27,280 nucleotides of DNA from Ktedonobacterales bacterium (lineage in GTDB: Bacteria; Chloroflexota; Ktedonobacteria; Ktedonobacterales; JADMIN01), in assembly GCA_025935235.1 (NCBI GenBank), contig JAICVT010000005.1, positions 1-27,280 on the forward strand, read 5' to 3'. The translations under genes were made by a program, and so were the position numbers. Below are positions 1-7,710 of the stretch, one piece after another (the stretch's first letter is position 1; each line of letters opens with the position of its first letter). The notes beneath the pieces are model-generated. The model worked only from the letters and a program-made list of their open reading frames with translations, made no database searches and was not told the DNA's origin.

Positions 1-939
1 GCCGCGCCGCTCGATGTGGCGGCGGAGATGATGGGGCTGACGCTGCGGGTCGTCGGGCAGGCGCTCTTTGGCGCCGATGTGAGCGGCGACGTAGCGGCCG
101 TTGACCGCTCCTTCACGACCGTCAACACCTTCATCACGCGCTCACTCTACGAGCCATACATCATGCTGCCCGGAGCGCCCGCGCGGGGCAAGCGCGGATT
201 CCGTTCCGCGCGCCGCGAGCTGAATCAGATCATCCACCGGCTGATCGCCGAGCGCCAGCGCGACAACGGCGATCGCGGTGACTTCCTCTCGCTGCTGCTG
301 CTGGCGCGCGACGCCGAGACCGGGGAGACTATGAGCGGCCAGCAGGCGCACGACGAGTGCCTGACCCTGCTACTGGCGGGACACGAGACGACCGCCGTAG
401 CCCTCTCGTGGACTCTCTATCTGCTGGCGCGCCATCCCGAAGTCGCCGAGCGCCTGCAAGCCGAGTTGGCAACGGCGCTGGCGGGCCGCACGCCGACCAT
501 TGACGACCTACCCGCGCTGCCCTACACCCGCATGGTGATTGATGAGGCGCTGCGGCTGTATCCGCCCGCCTGGGCCATCATGCGGCGGGCAATAGATGAC
601 GATGAGCTTGGCCCCTACCACATCCCGGCGCGAACCAACGTCTTCATCAGCCCGTGGGCCATCCATCGCCACCCGGCCTACTGGGAGCAGCCCGAGGTGT
701 TCGATCCAGAGCGCTTCTCGCCGCAGCGCGCGGCTGGACGGCCCCACTTCGCCTATCTGCCGTTTGGCGGCGGGCCGCGCCTGTGCATCGGCAATACCTT
801 CGCGCTGACCGAGGCGCAGTTGATCCTGGCTACCATCGCCCAGCGTTACCAGTTCAGCCTGCGACCAGAGCAGCAGGTCGAGCCGCTGCCGCTCATCACG
901 CTGCGCCCGCGCGGCGGCCTGCGCATGGCGGCGCGGTGA
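1..939 (+). CDS. Cytochrome P450, C-terminal part (5' end outside window)
   Basis: Heme-thiolate monooxygenase; the substrate cannot be told from sequence. The frame is open from base 1, so the start lies upstream. The 312 residues present suggest roughly 130-150 N-terminal residues are missing compared with usual P450s of about 450. Diagnostic motifs occur in the right order: the I-helix oxygen-activation motif AGHETT (codons 376-393), the K-helix ExxR as EALR (544-555), the PERF motif (706-717), and the heme-binding loop FGGGPRLCIG with the ligand cysteine at 784-786. The heme loop and AGHET motif resemble the CYP4/CYP102/CYP110-like bacterial groups, but subfamily is not assignable. No ferredoxin or reductase gene is adjacent in the visible part. 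The GTG at 16 is an internal codon, not a convincing start. Confidence 0.95.
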   Translation, partial: AAPLDVAAEMMGLTLRVVGQALFGADVSGDVAAVDRSFTTVNTFITRSLYEPYIMLPGAPARGKRGFRSARRELNQIIHRLIAERQRDNGDRGDFLSLLLLARDAETGETMSGQQAHDECLTLLLAGHETTAVALSWTLYLLARHPEVAERLQAELATALAGRTPTIDDLPALPYTRMVIDEALRLYPPAWAIMRRAIDDDELGPYHIPARTNVFISPWAIHRHPAYWEQPEVFDPERFSPQRAAGRPHFAYLPFGGGPRLCIGNTFALTEAQLILATIAQRYQFSLRPEQQVEPLPLITLRPRGGLRMAAR

Positions 940-1317
940 CAGTAGCGCCTAATGCCGCTTGCATGGAGGCGTATACTACGCGCAGGATGCGAAACAGCGT
1001 ATAATCTCTCGTGAGTGACCCGCGTCAGTGCGCCTGCGCTACCAGCGCGCCTGGGACGGATCACCCTTGCGGCTTTGGCCGCGCGAGTGAGACTCTCGCG
1101 TAGCACAATCGCGCCTGCGACAGCGCCGTCAGGTGGCAGCGATCCAGCGATGAGGCGGAGGGAGAGCGCGCTCAGCCAACGCGCCCCACATGGAGGGGCG
1201 GTCAGGCTGGCGCCCGTCTCCCAGCGCCCGCCGCGCCATTAACGCTCTTCAACCACCTCTCGCGCCTGGCGCTCGCATTGCGGCTTCGTTCTCCCTAGTT
1301 CTGCCGAGGAGTACGCC
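940..1317. other. Intergenic region before the sdh operon
   Basis: A 378-base stretch between the P450 stop and sdhC. It holds a consensus -10 hexamer (separate entry) and the sdhC ribosome-binding site GAGGAG at 1306-1311. Short open frames here have no Shine-Dalgarno sequence and no recognisable protein. I see no convincing terminator for the P450 gene. Confidence 0.6.
1000..1005 (+). promoter_or_regulatory. Candidate -10 element for the sdh operon
   Basis: A perfect TATAAT stands in GC-rich surroundings about 310 bases upstream of sdhC. No good -35 hexamer lies 16-18 bases upstream, so this is only a partial promoter match. A second weaker A/T island, TATACT, is at 972-977. Use of either would give a long 5' leader. 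Confidence 0.35.
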
Positions 1318-1704
1318 ATGTACAGGGGTCAGTCGGGTCAGTGGTCCTGGCTGTTGCACCGCATCACCGGTCTGGGTGTGCTGCTGTTCCTGCTCGTCCA
1401 CATCGTGGACATCACACTGATCGGGTTCGGGCCGACGATCTACAACGACGCCATCGCCATCTTCAGCACCGGAATCATCCGGCTCATCTCGCTGGCGCTG
1501 ATCGCATCGCTGCTCTTCCACGCCTTCAACGGCGTCCGCATCATCCTGATTGACTTCTGGCCCTCGGGCTACAAATACCAGCAGGGGATGTTCATCGCCG
1601 TACTGGTACTCACCATCGTGCTGTTCATCCCGACGGCGGTCTACATCCTGGCCCCTGTCTTTGGCTCCTGTCCGCAGGGCAACTGCGCGAATCCCGCGCT
1701 CTAG
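1318..1704 (+). CDS. sdhC: Succinate dehydrogenase cytochrome b subunit SdhC
   Basis: Membrane anchor of respiratory complex II, which binds heme b and passes electrons from succinate to quinone. The 128 residues fit three transmembrane helices at about 17-37, 54-76 and 91-112. The family signature HRITG (His14, Arg15) lies at the start of helix 1, near the quinone site in characterised enzymes. LFHAFNGVR in helix 2 supplies His68, the likely axial heme ligand, followed by the conserved Asn-Gly-x-Arg. GAGGAG at 1306-1311 is six bases before the ATG. It is the first gene of sdhC-sdhD-sdhA-sdhB, and this position confirms the assignment. The C-terminus carries two cysteines (118 and 123) whose role is unknown. 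Confidence 0.93.
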   Translation: MYRGQSGQWSWLLHRITGLGVLLFLLVHIVDITLIGFGPTIYNDAIAIFSTGIIRLISLALIASLLFHAFNGVRIILIDFWPSGYKYQQGMFIAVLVLTIVLFIPTAVYILAPVFGSCPQGNCANPAL

Positions 1705-1754
1705 CGCGCGGCTGGATCAGTCACGACGACACCCTAGCAGAAGCGAGACGATAG

Positions 1755-2216
1755 ATGGCGACAGAGACGACCACCACGACCCCTCCGCGCACGCTCACGC
1801 GCTACGGCGCATATGCCAAGCCCGCCAAGGGCTCGACCGGATGGGAGACCTTCTCGTGGTATTTCTTCCGCATCAGCGGCGTAGCGCTGCTGGTGATCGC
1901 GCTGGCCCATGTCTTCATCATGCACGTCAGCAACGACGTGTCAGCGACGGTCTACGATTTCGTCGCCGCGCGCTACGCCAACCCGTTCTGGCGGGTCTAT
2001 GATCTGGTGCTGCTGACCCTGGCGCTGCTCCACGGCCTGAACGGCCTGCGCATCGCCTGCGAGGATTACATCCAGTCGCGCGGCTGGCGGCTGGCGACGG
2101 TTTCGGCGTTGTTCTTCATCGCCCTCACCTTCTGGCTGATGGGCTCGATGACCATCATCATGTTCCAGCCCAACCACACGCTGGCGCAGTCCATCATGGG
2201 CCTGTTGGGTCGTTAG
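1755..2216 (+). CDS. sdhD: Succinate dehydrogenase membrane anchor SdhD
   Basis: Second hydrophobic anchor of complex II. The 153 residues have a polar Thr-rich N-terminus and then three membrane helices at about 38-58, 82-103 and 113-137. Helix 1 contains FFRISG and two histidines (52, 57). Helix 2 contains LLHGLNGLR with His93, parallel to the LFHAFNGVR motif of SdhC and plausibly the second heme-facing element. It lies 50 bases after sdhC and 38 bases before sdhA, so co-transcription is likely. The ribosome-binding site is weak (GAGACGAT just upstream), which may mean translational dependence on its neighbours. The two anchors are more similar to each other than to typical enterobacterial SdhD, so naming of C versus D rests on gene order. 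Confidence 0.9.
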   Translation: MATETTTTTPPRTLTRYGAYAKPAKGSTGWETFSWYFFRISGVALLVIALAHVFIMHVSNDVSATVYDFVAARYANPFWRVYDLVLLTLALLHGLNGLRIACEDYIQSRGWRLATVSALFFIALTFWLMGSMTIIMFQPNHTLAQSIMGLLGR

Positions 2217-2254
2217 CGCTCGCCACACCGCGCGAGTCTTGAAAAGGCAATCGT

Positions 2255-3991
2255 ATGAACTACCACAAGTTTGATGTGGTGATCGTCGGCTCCGGTGGCG
2301 CCGGGCTGATGTCGGCGATGCAGGTGGCCCACAGTGCCAGCATCGCCGTCGTCAGCAAGCTCTACCCGACCCGCTCCCACACGGGCGCCGCGCAGGGTGG
2401 CGTGGCGGCGGCCCTGGGCAACCTGGAAGAAGACCACTGGAAGTGGCACATGTATGACACCGTCAAAGGTGGCGACTACCTCACCGACCAGGACGCTGGC
2501 GCGATCCTGGCGCAGGAGGCCATCGAGGCGGTCTACGATCTGGAGCACTGGGGGCTGCCGTTCAACCGCACGCCCGATGGCAAGATTGATCAGCGGCGCT
2601 TTGGCGGCCACACGCACCACTTCGGTGAGGGGCCAGTGCGCCGCTCGTGCTACGCCGCCGACCGCACCGGCCACATGATCCTCCAGACGATGTACCAGCA
2701 GTCGGTCAAGAACCAGGTGCGCTTCTTCAACGAGTACATGATGCTCGACCTGCTCGTCAATGATGGGCAGGCGGTCGGCATCGTGGCGATCAACCTGCGC
2801 GATGGCGAGTTGCATGTTTTCCACGCCAAGGCGATTGTGCTGGCTACTGGCGGCTACGGTCGCGCCTGGCGCATCACCAGCAACGCGCTGGCCTGCACTG
2901 GCGACGGTATGGCGGTCGCCTACCGGCGCGGCATCCCGCTGGAAGATATGGAGATGTACCAGTTCCACCCGACCGGCCTCTATAAGGTGGGCATCCTGCT
3001 CTCCGAGGCGGCGCGCGGCGAGGGCGCCTATCTGCTCAACAGCGAGGGCGAGCGCTTCTGCATCCGCTACGCCCCGACGATGAAGGAGCTGGCCCCGCGC
3101 GACATGGTCTCGCGCTTCATCAATCAGGAGATCGCCGAGGGGCGCGGCATAGACGGCAAAGACTACGTTTACCTCTCGGTGGCGCACCTGGGCAAAGAGA
3201 AGATTGACGAGAAGCTGCCCGACATCACCGACTTCGCGCGCAACTATCTCGGCGTCGAGCCATACTACGAGCCGGTGCCCGTGCAGCCAACCGCGCACTA
3301 CGCGATGGGCGGCATCCCCACCAACACCGAGGGCCAGGTGGTGATAGACGAGAACAACACCGTGCTGCCAGGTTTGTATGCCGCGGGCGAGGTGGCCTGC
3401 GTCTCGGTACATGGCGCCAACCGGCTCGGCACCAACTCACTGGTAGACCTGATCGTTTTCGGGCGGCGCGCTGGCAAGCACATCGCCAGCAAGTGGCTGC
3501 CCGAGGCCGAGTTCGGTGCGCTACCTGAGGACCCCGAGGCGCGCTCGCGCGAGCAGGTCGAGTCGCTGCTGACGCGCACTGGCGGCGAGACGCAAGACGC
3601 CATCCGCCAGGAGCTGCGCGATATGATGATGGATAAGGTCAGTGTAGTGCGCGATGAAAAGCGGCTGGCCGAAGCCACCGCGAAGCTGGTGGAGCTGAAA
3701 GAGCGCTACGCGAAGGTGCGGCTGATGGATCACTCACGCACCTTCAACACCGAGCTGATGGAAGTAATCGAGCTGGGCAACCTGCTGGATTGCTCCGAGG
3801 CGACCATCGCTGGGGCCGACGCGCGCAAAGAGAGCCGGGGCGCGCACTACCGGCCTGATTACGAAGCGCGCGACGACGTCAACTTCCTGCGCCACACGCT
3901 GGCTTACCAGTCCGCGACGGTCGGCCAGCCTGAGCTGAAGTACAAGCCCGTCGTCGTCACCGAGTTCCAGCCCAAAGAGCGCAAATACTAA
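2255..3991 (+). CDS. sdhA: Succinate dehydrogenase flavoprotein subunit SdhA
   Basis: Catalytic subunit of complex II, oxidising succinate to fumarate on the cytoplasmic face. It has 578 residues, normal length for the family. The N-terminal Rossmann motif GSGGAG (12-17) binds FAD. RSHTGAAQGG contains His42, the residue that covalently attaches FAD in this family. HPTGLY (His238) and APRDMVSR (Arg282) are the expected substrate-binding and proton-transfer residues. HGANRLGTNSL near residue 390 is the second FAD/substrate segment. AAAAGG at 2242-2247 is seven bases before the ATG. sdhB starts 21 bases after the stop. The similar enzymes fumarate reductase and L-aspartate oxidase are less likely given the two three-helix anchors and gene order. 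Confidence 0.98.
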   Translation: MNYHKFDVVIVGSGGAGLMSAMQVAHSASIAVVSKLYPTRSHTGAAQGGVAAALGNLEEDHWKWHMYDTVKGGDYLTDQDAGAILAQEAIEAVYDLEHWGLPFNRTPDGKIDQRRFGGHTHHFGEGPVRRSCYAADRTGHMILQTMYQQSVKNQVRFFNEYMMLDLLVNDGQAVGIVAINLRDGELHVFHAKAIVLATGGYGRAWRITSNALACTGDGMAVAYRRGIPLEDMEMYQFHPTGLYKVGILLSEAARGEGAYLLNSEGERFCIRYAPTMKELAPRDMVSRFINQEIAEGRGIDGKDYVYLSVAHLGKEKIDEKLPDITDFARNYLGVEPYYEPVPVQPTAHYAMGGIPTNTEGQVVIDENNTVLPGLYAAGEVACVSVHGANRLGTNSLVDLIVFGRRAGKHIASKWLPEAEFGALPEDPEARSREQVESLLTRTGGETQDAIRQELRDMMMDKVSVVRDEKRLAEATAKLVELKERYAKVRLMDHSRTFNTELMEVIELGNLLDCSEATIAGADARKESRGAHYRPDYEARDDVNFLRHTLAYQSATVGQPELKYKPVVVTEFQPKERKY

Positions 3992-4012
3992 CAGAGAGGA
4001 TACGGCCCCGTC

Positions 4013-4732
4013 ATGGCGGGAGATAGCAGCAAGCGGCAGGTGCATATCAAGATTAAGCGCTTCCAGCCGGGCGAGCGGTCCGAGCCGTACTGGCAAGACT
4101 TCAAGCTCGAAGTGGAAGGCACTGATCGCCTGCTCGACGCGCTCAACAAGATCAAGTGGACCCAGGATGGCACACTGACGTTCCGGCGCTCGTGCGCCCA
4201 CGGCGTCTGCGGCTCAGACGCGATGCGCGTCAACGGCCGCAATCGCCTGGCGTGCAAGCTGCTGATGGCCGACCTCGGCGCGCGCATCTCCGTCGAGCCG
4301 ATGCTGGGCTTCCCCGTCGTGCGCGACCTGGTGGTGGATATGGACCCCTTCTTCCATAAATATGAGAAGGTAAAGCCCTATCTCATCAATGACGAGCCAC
4401 CCCCGCGCACCGAGCGGCTCCAGTCGCCAGAGGAGCGCGCGCGCTACGACGAGACGACCAAGTGCATCCTGTGCGGCGCCTGCACCGGATCATGCCCATC
4501 GGTGTGGGCCAACGCCGAGTGGGTCGGTCCGGCCTCCATCGTCAACGCGCACCGCTTCATCTTCGACAGTCGCGACCGCGCGGGGGCTGAGCGCCTCAAC
4601 ATCCTGAGCGACCGCAATGGAGTGTGGCGCTGCCGCACGATCTTCAACTGCACGGAGGCCTGCCCGCGCGGCATCCACGTCACTGAGGCGATTGAAGAGG
4701 TCAAGCGCGCCATCATGTACGGCGGCGAGTAG
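4013..4732 (+). CDS. sdhB: Succinate dehydrogenase iron-sulfur subunit SdhB
   Basis: Electron-transfer subunit linking SdhA to the membrane anchors; 239 residues. The N-terminal plant-ferredoxin-like domain binds [2Fe-2S] through Cys61, Cys66, Asp69 and Cys81. Asp replaces the third cysteine, with the same spacing as the known Asp ligand of Escherichia coli SdhB. The C-terminal domain has CILCGACTGSCP. By the standard pattern Cys151, 154, 157 and 217 hold [4Fe-4S], and Cys161, 207 and 213 hold [3Fe-4S]. The [3Fe-4S] centre marks a succinate:quinone type enzyme. AGAGAGGA (3993-4000) precedes the ATG by 12 bases, a somewhat long spacing. It is the last gene of the operon and is followed by a strong hairpin. 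Confidence 0.98.
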   Translation: MAGDSSKRQVHIKIKRFQPGERSEPYWQDFKLEVEGTDRLLDALNKIKWTQDGTLTFRRSCAHGVCGSDAMRVNGRNRLACKLLMADLGARISVEPMLGFPVVRDLVVDMDPFFHKYEKVKPYLINDEPPPRTERLQSPEERARYDETTKCILCGACTGSCPSVWANAEWVGPASIVNAHRFIFDSRDRAGAERLNILSDRNGVWRCRTIFNCTEACPRGIHVTEAIEEVKRAIMYGGE

Positions 4733-4765
4733 CTAACCAACCGCCTGCCTGCCTTCTTCATGCGA

Positions 4766-4806
4766 CGAGGGCCAGCAACGCCAGCAAAGCGCGTTGCTGG
4801 CCCTCG
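4766..4806 (+). terminator. Perfect 16-bp hairpin after sdhB
   Basis: CGAGGGCCAGCAACGC (4766-4781) is exactly complementary to 4791-4806, with a nine-base loop. It starts 34 bases after the sdhB stop. No T-run follows, so it is not a textbook intrinsic terminator, but it could block or protect the 3' end of the sdh transcript. Confidence 0.65.
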
Positions 4807-4865
4807 CGCCATGTCCGCGCGTCTCCAATGCCGACGCGGCTGGTGGAACCGCCCCACGCTGCCTA

Positions 4866-4894
4866 TTGCCATCGGAGCATGCTTCCAGTATGAT
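4866..4894 (+). promoter_or_regulatory. Candidate promoter for the S53 peptidase
   Basis: TTGCCA (4866-4871) and TATGAT (4889-4894) are separated by 17 bases, close to the sigma-70 consensus in both boxes. Transcription from here would give a leader of about 225 bases before the peptidase ATG. Confidence 0.55.
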
Positions 4895-5128
4895 AGGTCG
4901 CACGTAGCGTGCGGCGTTGGCGCTCAGCCGTAATGCGCCTCGCACGCCGCGCATCGTATGCCCGCCTCTCCGAGTGAATCGCACTGATTCATTCACACGC
5001 GGCGAGTGGTCCTTTTCCACTCGCGAGTTACAGGATGCGTTCTCTTCGCGCGACCAGAGATTCGCGCGCCATGCGCCCGGCAGCGACGCCGGGCGACCTG
5101 AACACTAGAGAAGGTAAAAGCCATCCTC
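4895..5128 (+). other. Structured leader upstream of the S53 peptidase
   Basis: This 234-base stretch follows the candidate promoter. It contains a perfect 8-bp hairpin, GCGAGTGG (5002-5009) with CCACTCGC (5017-5024) and a seven-base loop. The region 4733-5128 has no recognisable gene. AGAGAAGGT (5107-5115) is the likely ribosome-binding site, about 13 bases before the start codon. Confidence 0.4.
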
Positions 5129-6478
5129 ATGGGTAACAAGAAGCGCGCATGGCTGCTCGGCGCCAGTGGCCTTGGTGTCCTCTCACTCGTCATCGGCGCG
5201 GTCTTCATGCATGCGGGCGCGGCGGCGGCGGCCACCACCGGCAATTCAGCGCCGATCACCTACAACGCCAATCCGCCGATGAAGCTCTCGACGATTCATG
5301 CGACATCGCCGAGTGGCTTCCCCACCCCGCAACAGTGCGTCGCGGAATTCGGGCTTGCCTGCTACACGCCATCTGAGATTCGCCAGGCCTACAACGTGCC
5401 GGATTCAGCGACTGGCGCGGGCCAGACGATCGTGATTGTCGATGCCTACGGCAGCCCAACGGTTCAGAGCGACTTGCAGACATTTGACGCCGCGATGGGC
5501 TTGCCTGATCCGACGCTGAATATCTTCTATCCCGGCGGGTCGCCCACGTACAACCCGCTTCAGAACCATTCAGAAGAGGGCTGGGCGTCAGAGACAAGTC
5601 TCGATGTCCAGTGGTCGCATGCCCTCGCGCCGCTCGCCACAATTGATCTGGTCATCGCAGCGAATAATGCGGGCAATGTCCTCAACAACGCCGTGCAATA
5701 CGCCGTCAGCAACCACTTGGGCAATGTGATGTCGCTCAGCTATGGGGCGCCAGAGGCGGCCATCGCGGGCGGTGGCAACAATTCGCAGTTGATGCAGTCG
5801 CACGCCAATTTCGTGGCAGCGCAGGCCGCTGGTATCAGCGTCTTCGTCTCCGCTGGCGACAACGGCGCGAGCGACGGCACGAGTGTCATCAGCGCGGATT
5901 ATCCGGCGTCTGATCCGCTGGTGACGGCGGTAGGCGGCACGAATCTGTTCACGACCAGCAAGGGCGCCTATTCTAACGAGACGGTGTGGAACGACTCGAA
6001 TCCGTCGCTCTGCCCATTTGGCTGTGTCTATGGCCCGTTCGGCGCCACCGGTGGCGCGCCCAGCGTGATCTTCAGCGCGCCGAGCTACCAGTCGGCGGTC
6101 TCCGGCAATAGCTCCCGCACGACTTCGGATGTCGCGTACAACGCGAGCGTCTACACCTCCGTGCTGGTCTACCTTGGCTTTGAGGGCGGAGACAACAACG
6201 GCTTCTACTTCTTTGGCGGCACCAGCGAAGGCGCGCCGCAGTGGGCGGGCATCACCGCCGATGCGGACCAGGCCGCTGGCCACGCGCTTGGCTTCCTCAA
6301 CCCAACGCTCTACAGCATTGCGGCGAACAAGTCGAGCTACTCCAAAGACTTCCATGATGTCACGGTTGGTGACAACGGCTTCGGAAGCTCAGGCTTCTCG
6401 GCTGGCGCTGGCTACGACATCCCGACGGGGCTTGGCTCGCCCAACGTGGCGAACCTGATCCCCGATCTGATCAAGTAG
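5129..6478 (+). CDS. Secreted S53 (sedolisin-type) serine-carboxyl peptidase
   Basis: Extracellular endopeptidase of a family usually active at acid pH. The 449-residue product has a signal peptide (basic MGNKKR, hydrophobic 9-28, Ala-rich cleavage zone about 31-36). The catalytic residues are visible: Glu155 and Asp159 in ETSLD, the oxyanion Asp244 in SAGDNGAS, and the nucleophile Ser366 in GGTSEGAP. The C-terminal calcium-site pattern DVT...GYDIPTGLG is present (about 410-437). The long activation prodomain of classical sedolisins is absent, with only some 35 residues between signal peptide and the start of the catalytic-domain similarity (CYTPSEIRQAYNVP). Four cysteines, in CVAEFGLAC and CPFGC, could form disulfides. 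It appears monocistronic, with its own promoter candidate and a terminator hairpin. Confidence 0.93.
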   Translation: MGNKKRAWLLGASGLGVLSLVIGAVFMHAGAAAAATTGNSAPITYNANPPMKLSTIHATSPSGFPTPQQCVAEFGLACYTPSEIRQAYNVPDSATGAGQTIVIVDAYGSPTVQSDLQTFDAAMGLPDPTLNIFYPGGSPTYNPLQNHSEEGWASETSLDVQWSHALAPLATIDLVIAANNAGNVLNNAVQYAVSNHLGNVMSLSYGAPEAAIAGGGNNSQLMQSHANFVAAQAAGISVFVSAGDNGASDGTSVISADYPASDPLVTAVGGTNLFTTSKGAYSNETVWNDSNPSLCPFGCVYGPFGATGGAPSVIFSAPSYQSAVSGNSSRTTSDVAYNASVYTSVLVYLGFEGGDNNGFYFFGGTSEGAPQWAGITADADQAAGHALGFLNPTLYSIAANKSSYSKDFHDVTVGDNGFGSSGFSAGAGYDIPTGLGSPNVANLIPDLIK

Positions 6479-6520
6479 CATCTCTCGCGACAATAGCACT
6501 GGCGAGTCATACGATGTCGG

Positions 6521-6546
6521 CAGAGCGTCCCATGCGGGGCGCTCTG
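6521..6546 (+). terminator. Terminator hairpin after the S53 peptidase
   Basis: CAGAGCGTCCC (6521-6531) pairs with 6536-6546 in an 11-bp stem with one G-T pair and an ATGC loop. It is followed by the moderately T-rich TTGGCGTTTCG. It lies 43 bases past the stop codon. Confidence 0.6.
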
Positions 6547-6570
6547 TTGGCGTTTCGAGAGGTTTTCCTT

Positions 6571-6675
6571 CGGATTCCGGCTGAATTGTTGGAGTTCGGC
6601 GCCGTGGCCGTCTCCACCCGTACGCCAGCTCTAGAGGGACATGAGCGCCATCTACAGTGACTCAGCCGGAATTCG
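6571..6675. repeat. 105-bp segment bounded by a 14-bp inverted repeat
   Basis: CGGATTCCGGCTGA at 6571-6584 matches the reverse complement of 6662-6675 at 13 of 14 positions, with 77 bases between. This is too far apart for a terminator. It could be the ends of a small non-autonomous element or a decayed element, but no target-site duplication was recognised. Confidence 0.3.
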
Positions 6676-6933
6676 TCTGATGTATCTTTGAAGACACCCC
6701 TTCTCCATCGGCGTACAATCGACATACAATCGGCCGACATACAATCGGCGAGGCGATGCGACTATGGCCCGTTTCATCAGCGCCCGGTCGGCTGGGCGGG
6801 TTCGTTGAGCGGGTTCAGCGTGCGAACAGCACACCTTCGGGAGGCGCCCCGTAGTGATGTCGAGACGGTTGGGTCAGTTCCGACTATCTCTTGACGGCGC
6901 CGGACGGCGGCGCCGAGGGCGCGCAGGAGGTTC

Positions 6934-6939
6934 AGGAGG
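6934..6939 (+). promoter_or_regulatory. Ribosome-binding site that fixes the reductase start
   Basis: AGGAGG at 6934-6939 lies six bases before ATG 6946 but only three bases before ATG 6943 and directly against TTG 6940. The ATG at 6946 is therefore the best start. Confidence 0.7.
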
Positions 6940-6945
6940 TTGATG

Positions 6946-7542
6946 ATGAGCAGAGTCGTGCTGGATGTGTCGATGTCCCTGGACGGGTTTACGGTCGGAC
7001 CAAACGTGCGGGAGGCAGAGCCGATGGGGGACGGCGGCGAACGCCTGCACGCGTGGATGTTCGGGGAAGGGGACGACAGCGAGATTGATGCTAGCGTGCG
7101 CACAATGGACGCGGTCGTGGGAGCCGCAGTCATCGGAAGGCGCACGTTCGATCTCGGCGTGGGTCCGTGGGGCGGCACGCCCTGGCCCGGTGTACCCAGC
7201 TTCGTGGTCACCCATCGAACGAGGCCAGACCTCCTCGGCGACAACGGCGGGACCTTCGCCTTCGGCGAGCTGGAGGCCGCGGTCCGGCGCGCCAAGCAGG
7301 CTGCGGGAGACAAGGATGTTCTGGTGTTAGGCGCCGATGTCGCCCGGCAGTTGCTCAGGGCGGGCCTGCTCGACGAGATACGCCTCCACCTCGTTCCGAT
7401 CCTCTTGGGCGCGGGAACACCACTGTTCGATGGGGAGCAGGCCGACCTGATCCTGGAAGGAAAGCCCGTCACCGGGACTGTGACCCACCTACGCTTCCGC
7501 GTCGCACAGGCCTCAGACCGTATTTCAGGGGCTGGGTCATAG
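6946..7542 (+). CDS. RibD C-terminal / dihydrofolate reductase-family protein
   Basis: A 198-residue soluble protein of the RibD_C superfamily, the reductase fold shared by riboflavin-pathway RibD and DHFR. It begins MSRVVLDVSMSLDGFTVGP, a typical N-terminus of stand-alone members. The central GAAVIGRRTFDLG and FVVTHRTRP segments and the C-terminal DEIRLHLVPILLGAGTPLF are all characteristic. These proteins probably use NAD(P)H, but stand-alone members rarely have a proven substrate and are common accessory genes. There is no deaminase domain and no riboflavin gene nearby, so a role in riboflavin synthesis is unlikely. Three tandem start codons exist; the ribosome-binding site favours 6946. 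No operon partner: the next gene is on the opposite strand and ends 168 bases downstream. Confidence 0.88.
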   Translation: MSRVVLDVSMSLDGFTVGPNVREAEPMGDGGERLHAWMFGEGDDSEIDASVRTMDAVVGAAVIGRRTFDLGVGPWGGTPWPGVPSFVVTHRTRPDLLGDNGGTFAFGELEAAVRRAKQAAGDKDVLVLGADVARQLLRAGLLDEIRLHLVPILLGAGTPLFDGEQADLILEGKPVTGTVTHLRFRVAQASDRISGAGS

Positions 7543-7710
7543 CCTTGCGTTGATTGCTGCGAAGCGGTGGGTGGTGGCGGGCGCCCAGGGAGCGCGTGGC
7601 GCGCATGTCGTACCGAGGGCCGCGCCACGGGGCGTTCTGACCCAGTTGATGCCGCACTCCACCGCACTTCTCGGGAAACGGCAAGGGTCAGGGCTATATT
7701 CTCAGACCGT

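Larger units (their letters stand above)
6479..6945. other. Intergenic region with inverted and direct repeats
   Basis: A 467-base stretch between the peptidase and the reductase. It is less GC-rich than its neighbours. It contains the peptidase terminator (6521-6546), a long-range inverted repeat (6571-6584 with 6662-6675) and spaced TACAATCG repeats (6714-6750). A 68-codon frame at 6688-6894 lacks a ribosome-binding site and similarity, so I do not call it. Confidence 0.5.

Noticed and set aside
2213..3412. A 399-codon open frame antisense to sdhA
   Set aside because: GC-rich third positions keep antisense frames open. The product has no recognisable domain and the plus strand clearly encodes SdhA.
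6688..6894. A 68-codon plus-strand frame in the repeat-containing gap
   Set aside because: No ribosome-binding site, overlaps the short repeats, and no recognisable protein features.
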